Assembly (NCBI GenBank): GCA_944472155.2
Contig: OX235271.1
Span: 97,043,256-97,107,255, forward strand
Length of the DNA: 64,000 bases
Origin: Trichobilharzia szidati
Taxonomy: Eukaryota > Platyhelminthes > Trematoda > Strigeidida > Schistosomatidae
Reading direction: 5' to 3'
Shown here: piece by piece, positions 59,198 through 64,000 of the stretch
Position numbering within the stretch: position 1 is the first letter of the stretch
Layout of the letters: every line of letters begins with the position of its first letter
Notes under the pieces: model-generated
Told to the model about the DNA's origin: nothing
Database searches by the model: none
The model's input: only the letters and a program-made list of their open reading frames with translations
Program-made: the position numbers and the translations under genes

Positions 59198-59428
59198 GTT
59201 CAAGTCGAGCTCAAAAGATGCTTGCATTAGGTTTGCAGAAAGCTGCTGAACAAACTGCACGCCAGAGGTCATCATCTGGAGATCAAAATACTGGCAATTC
59301 AAGTAGTAGTCGTGGTGTTTTATCTGCGGACAATAGTCCAGTGTCAACAGAACGAAGACCTATGTCAAATCTGTTGGCTTCTCCAACTTGTGTGTCTTTC
59401 AGTCCTTCGGGTACAGGTTCACCTTCTG
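59198..59428 (+). CDS. RIF1: RIF1 exon 24, copy 2
   Basis: Same length. The differences seen are silent (for example at 59343 and 59361). Confidence 0.68.
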
Positions 59429-59782
59429 GTAAATATTGTCTACATTTTATCTGTTGTATCTTTTTTGTTTTATGTAAAACATCCTACTTAGCACTTTTTG
59501 GTAGTGTTTCTTAATTTTCTAATTGAAATTTATCGTTTTAATAAGGTAATAAAGTGAGCTTCTTTTATTTTAATTTCAAAATTTCATTTTGTTCTTTGTC
59601 CCATGATTAAGAAACGTTAGCGAGTCTAGTTGATTTGCTTCGGAAATCTCTTTGCTTGAGAAATCGATCTGTATTTTAATAAGCATAGGACTGATAGGTA
59701 TGAAAGGGGAGATGAATTAAGAGCTTTATCTATACACATGAACCTAATATAAAGGTTCTTTCCTCATTTATAAATCAGTTAT

Positions 59783-60725
59783 TCGGTTTGAAACGTGGCA
59801 ACTCGAACTGCTCATTCGGCATTCTATTCGGTTTCAGTTGAGCATTCGCTTCCGTCAAGAGTGCACTACATTGACTCCTAGCTTAAAGATAGGGAGTAAA
59901 GTGGTGGAGTGTGTTGACCGCTTCACTTATTTGGGAAGTTACATCAGCCAGTGCCAGCGGGTTGATCACTAACGAAATCTCAGTACGGATACAGAAGGCT
60001 CGATTGACATACGCCATTTCTGGCGTAGACGTGATATCCCGCTGTTGACCAAGAAGCGTATGTACTGCTCAGCAGTTCTCTCCGTCCTCCTTATTGGCTG
60101 TGAGACATGGTCATTAAAAGTGGAAGACATGAAAAGCCTCGCTAGCTTTCTTTGATCATAGGTGGCTGCGTTCTATATACCGTGTTAGGTGGCCTAATAG
60201 AGTGATTAATATAGAGGTTTGGCATCGAGTGCTAGGTAAGGAGGAGAAATCAATCGACGAGGCTGTGAAGTTACATCGATTGAGATGGTTAGGACATGTG
60301 TTGTTACGCATGCCTAGCCATCGCCTTCCTCGACGGGCAATGTTAGCTGATATAGGGTTAGGTTGAAAAGAGTCGGTAATGGTGGTCAAATCAAAACATG
60401 GCTTCATCGGTCAATGAAATCCACAACAGTTAGTTTAAGCCACGTAGGAAGGTGTAGACTTCCTTGTTGGGGTCCTCGGGATGGTAAAAATCAATGGTTG
60501 GAGACGATTGGTGATATGGCTGAAAATCGTTCTCAACGGCTGGCGTAGATGATGCATTCACTCTTTGTGATTTATCATATCCAATAAAACTCTATTGTTT
60601 TTCCATATTACTATTCTTTTTCCCTCACACTTATGTTAATTATCTCTCTTTTGAACCTCACTTTACTCTCTTCTCTTGCTTTGTGTGTGGTAACTCGAAC
60701 TACTGCACATTTGTGCAAAGTTCTA
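59783..60725 (+). mobile_element. RTE-clade LINE fragment (family A), copy 2
   Basis: Counterpart of 37762-38740 with small indels. Plus frame at 60363-60548 reads [17 protein letters not shown]. Confidence 0.6.
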
Positions 60726-60908
60726 TGTTGAAACCAGACAATCAATCAGTTTGAGTTGCACCAAAAGTCGTTGTTGCTATAAAAACGGTATAGACTGGTG
60801 TACTCCTCTGATAATATCTTCTATCTACTACCTAATCATAAGTATATATCTCTGATTGTGTGATAATTTTTTTAATTAATTGACTTTTATTTCTCAATTA
60901 CATTAAAG

Positions 60909-61329
60909 GTATAATGAGGAATTTATGGTCAAAGAAAAAGTCTCAACGTGTTTCATTCGCTGAAGAGCCTGTCGTTTATACTATTGGATCAAATAATTCA
61001 TTTCATCACGATTCAGATGACAACGACGCTGATGACTATCAGAGATATTCAAATTTAAGTAGAAAAAAAGTTCTGTATAATCTTGAAGAGGATGCCTCCG
61101 AGTTTAATGTTTTAAGTGATGATAACAATACTGCGTTAAAAGTGAATCCACCACAATCATCAAGCGAAACAAATCAAGTGATGAATGGAATGACGGAAAA
61201 GGAGGATGTGAATCGATCCTCCATTGTTGTAACATCAGAGAAGTCGCCTAGTTCAAATTCTGTTTCTCATTTTACATTTGCAGATATGCCTGTAGATTTG
61301 GATGCTTCACAGAATTCTTCCCAGTCTGT
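60909..61329 (+). CDS. RIF1: RIF1 exon 25, copy 2 (RVSF motif)
   Basis: [10 protein letters not shown] is unchanged. Two substitutions elsewhere (VLDNL to VLYNL, NGVTE to NGMTE). Confidence 0.7.
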
Positions 61330-61380
61330 GTAAGTTACTATACTTTTACTCTTTTTTTGGTTTATCCAACTATTAAGTCG

Positions 61381-61557
61381 TGTGCGTCGGTGGTGGTTCG
61401 GTGGTAAGATGCTCACCAGCTATGCACACGTGGTCCGTGGTTCGACACCCGGCTGGCGCACCCCCTTACCCCACTCCGTAAAACCTCCACTGCTACTGAG
61501 ACTTCAAAACTCAAGCTTGATGCCTATGTTCCACTTGGAACTAAAAGGAATAAAAAA
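61381..61557 (+). mobile_element. tRNA-derived SINE, type 2 variant, copy 2
   Basis: Counterpart of 39383-39553. Confidence 0.68.
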
Positions 61558-62396
61558 AGTAGTAAATCAGCATTTAGCTATTCAGTTGGTATTCATTTCC
61601 ACCTACATACAGTTAAGCTGATACAATAATTTAGTATTATCCCATCACTTGAAGACCGTCATTTCGTTATCATGTGATAGTGCGGGGTTATGCATGTAAT
61701 TCATCATTTATTTTGCTATATCTGCGTTCTGTGAGCTTGCTGGCTTAATTGTGGAACTTTTATTGTCTGTCTAAACAACACCTCTAGCACTCACTATCTG
61801 CCAAATGAAATGAGCTTTCGCAATTCTCTATGAATGTATTAATCATCTGTTTAGATGAACTTGTCTCTGGGAAATTTCGTATCCTTGTTGTTTACTTGTA
61901 TTGGTAATGATTATTTTGTTGACCTAACATTTGACCCTTTGTTTAAATGACCTCTTTGATTGTTTGTTTGTATATTCATCCAGTCGACTTGATCTTGGTA
62001 ATTTCTCTATGTACATTTATATAAAGCAGTGATTATCATATCTTTTGACAGCTAGTTTATGTTCAAGGATGCGAAAATGAAGAGGATATCCACAGACCTT
62101 TGACTAAGGAAACGTCAAAGATGCCGGGGAATTCCTAGAAGCCTGTTAATAAGATGAATCTGCAATCAAAAGGCATATAAATGTAGATCATGTTTATCAA
62201 ACAGTGAACTAGAGGTCACAAAGAACAAAAGGTCAAACATTAGGTCAAAAAAAAAATAATAATCATTACTGATACAAGTGAACATAGACATGAGAAATTC
62301 TCCAGAGACGATTTCATCTGGACCGATGGTTATTGTATTCATGGAGATTTCCGAAGGCTCTTTTCATCTTGAAAACAGTGGTGAAGAAGTTGTCTA

Positions 62397-63170
62397 AAAT
62401 AATAATAAAAGATAATAATAATATGCTTTATTCCAAAACAGTACTTGTGATACAGAATAGAATTCTCAGCATTTTTACTACAGTATTGCATCCAGTTAGT
62501 ACATTAACAATAAATAAAATTCTACAAAGATTAAGGGTAATCTCGGTTAGTTTTGACAACAACATAATAGCATGTCGGTAGCAAAGCCAAAATTGAACAG
62601 TGTTTGAAAGTGTTAGAAAAGTAGATGCTAGTATATTTACTGGCGTAAGCGGTAACAAAAAGGTCGAGATATACAGAGTGTGAAAGAACGAAGAAGAATG
62701 TTTTAAATAGAGTTTGTAAGGAAGAGAGAAACAAAGCAGCACATAACAAAAAAGAGAAAAGGAAAAGAAAGAAAGAAAACGTTGTACCTATAAATGATAT
62801 CAGTTGGAAAGACGAGATCCAATTGTTCTACTGACTATTTAATAAGTTATAGATATCATGCCTAATGCTTTCTTTATCGCACAGAACACGAGCTAAGTAG
62901 GGTATGGTTGAGTTTTTGTACTTGCTAGTGCGAGCATATAGTTTTCTATATAGGCTTCTGGTTCTGCCTGATGAGATACAAGGGGAGAGTTGTAAATGAA
63001 GAGGGTGGTGTGAGTTAGATAGAATGGATTTAGCCCATTTTTCACATGAGTCCATGTGCCTGTCAACCAGAATATTAACAAGCTGGTTAAGTGGCACGTT
63101 GCTTACCCTGTTGACAACCTTTAACATCCTACGTAATAAGATATAGTCTTTCTTCAGTAGCCCCGGAAAA
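62397..63170 (-). mobile_element. CR1/Jockey-like LINE 3' end, copy 2
   Basis: Counterpart of 40383-41150. Minus frame 62828-63127 keeps the same C-terminus open. Confidence 0.7.
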
Positions 63171-63481
63171 AAGCTTCACAATTAATCATCCAGCTCAGAG
63201 GTAGCAACCACACCAAAATCGGCCATCATCATTTCATCATGCATTCTTGTGAAACTGTGTCAAATTCATTTTACTACTTGAGTTTCAGTCTGATGACCAT
63301 TTATTTAAATTCTCTTTGTCTTGTCTATAGTTAACTAACTAGGTAGTGTCACTAATCGTTAATGTTTAATACACGTCGCTGTATGTAACTGCTAAGTGAC
63401 ATTTCACTTTGTTACTGTTTTGATGACTATTGTGTAATTCGATATATGGTGTTCCTATTCCTTACTGAGTTTAGGTATAGA

Positions 63482-63816
63482 TATAACGACAGAAGGCAAG
63501 AGTCAGGCAACAGATCATTTATTAAGGAAATCAACGCATATTTATATATTTGCATGTACATTACTATGGTTATTTAAGTAAATAAACACAGTCTTCCGAT
63601 TGGTTGTTTCTCACGTAAAGTTAATCTTTCATCTATTTGTGACTGTTTCTTGAATGTCAAATCCTGTATATGTTAACTGCATCCGCCTACGCAAAGTCTG
63701 CTGTGGTCGGTTTTGAATCAATCTTTGTTCACGTTTTCTCACGACAAATCTTGGGAACGTAAATATTGACGTAAATTACTGTCTACCAATTTGGCTAGTA
63801 GACAGCTCTCACCACA
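63482..63816 (-). mobile_element. solo LTR, 335 bp, 4-bp TSD TAGA, copy 2 only
   Basis: TATAACGACAGAAG...CTCTCACCACA with TAGA at 63478-63481 and 63817-63820. Copy 1 has the empty site at about 41460. Nearly identical to the LTR at 22639. Confidence 0.8.
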
Positions 63817-63930
63817 TAGATATGCAGATTTGTCCTCATATTTTGTCCTGCTTATCAGTTCTAGAATTTGTTCATTTATGTTTGCCATTTCAGTTATCGT
63901 AGCATATTCCTATTCTGTCTTATTGTTTAG

Positions 63931-64000
63931 ATTATCTGTAACTGTGAAATCTGTGGAACAGGTGACTCCTCCTGTTCCATCGTCATATAATAATAATTCA
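63931..64000 (+). CDS. RIF1: RIF1 exon 26, copy 2, cut by the window end
   Basis: [18 protein letters not shown] as in copy 1. A solo LTR lies 115 bases upstream in this copy. Confidence 0.6.

Larger units (their letters stand above)
49623..64000 (+). repeat. RIF1: long repeat, copy 2 (second RIF1 segment or alternative haplotype)
   Basis: Begins at the last N of an assembly gap and runs to the window end without leaving the alignment to copy 1. Carries two SINEs, one Penelope end and one LTR missing from copy 1. Confidence 0.9.

Noticed and set aside
1..64000. CRISPR arrays, operons, phage or bacterial features
   Set aside because: None seen. The sequence is intron-bearing animal DNA throughout.

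Overview
The window is eukaryotic, AT-rich, intron-rich and crowded with retroelements. The element set points to a blood fluke (Schistosoma or a close relative): RTE-clade LINEs of SR2/Perere type, Penelope-like elements with a GIY-YIG domain, CR1-like LINE ends, tRNA-headed SINEs and hammerhead-ribozyme SINEs of S-alpha type. The species is not determined, and the genus is inferred from the elements.

One host gene, on the + strand, runs through the first 44 kb. It is the 3' part of RIF1 (Rap1-interacting factor 1). I place 27 exons between 2515 and 44394. Their phases join without a break: 5928 nt after the first two bases, which is 1975 residues plus stop. The first exons lie left of the window. 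The coding order is a helical HEAT-type N-terminal domain (exons 1-16), a basic linker (16-18), a conserved VFIPP...HQKE block (19) followed by a conserved LDISQ segment (20), long acidic low-complexity exons (20-23), an RVSF protein phosphatase 1 docking motif (25) and a short terminal helix after an Asn-rich tract (27). RIF1 recruits PP1 to late-replicating chromatin and sets replication timing.

The introns are filled with elements: 1-2.4 kb LINE fragments; 2.8-3.6 kb and 6.8-7.8 kb RTE fragments; 9.4-10.4 kb CR1-like; 11.0-11.9 kb two kinds of hammerhead SINE; 13.0 kb a solo LTR at an exon edge; 18.9-20.3 kb LINE; 22.6 kb solo LTR; 25.8-27.5 kb a Penelope element inside a SINE; 29-43 kb many SINEs, RTE pieces and a second Penelope. 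Downstream of RIF1 come another Penelope end, an RTE fragment and a nearly intact RTE LINE (46.5-49.1 kb) cut by an assembly gap.

From 49623 to the end, the window repeats 28158-41643 almost base for base, including five whole RIF1 exons and part of a sixth. Small differences and element insertions are present in one copy only. The repeat starts at a gap, so an uncollapsed second haplotype is at least as likely as a true duplication. Either way, it gives a natural comparison of filled and empty insertion sites.

The most unusual system is a family of tRNA-headed SINEs that carry a type I hammerhead-like core next to long inverted arms (11.6, 17.9, 20.7, 31.3, 32.8, 42.5/43.5, 53.5 and 55.0 kb). 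Some copies have a full CUGANGA/GAAA/GUC core, and two loci carry hammerheads facing opposite ways at the two ends.
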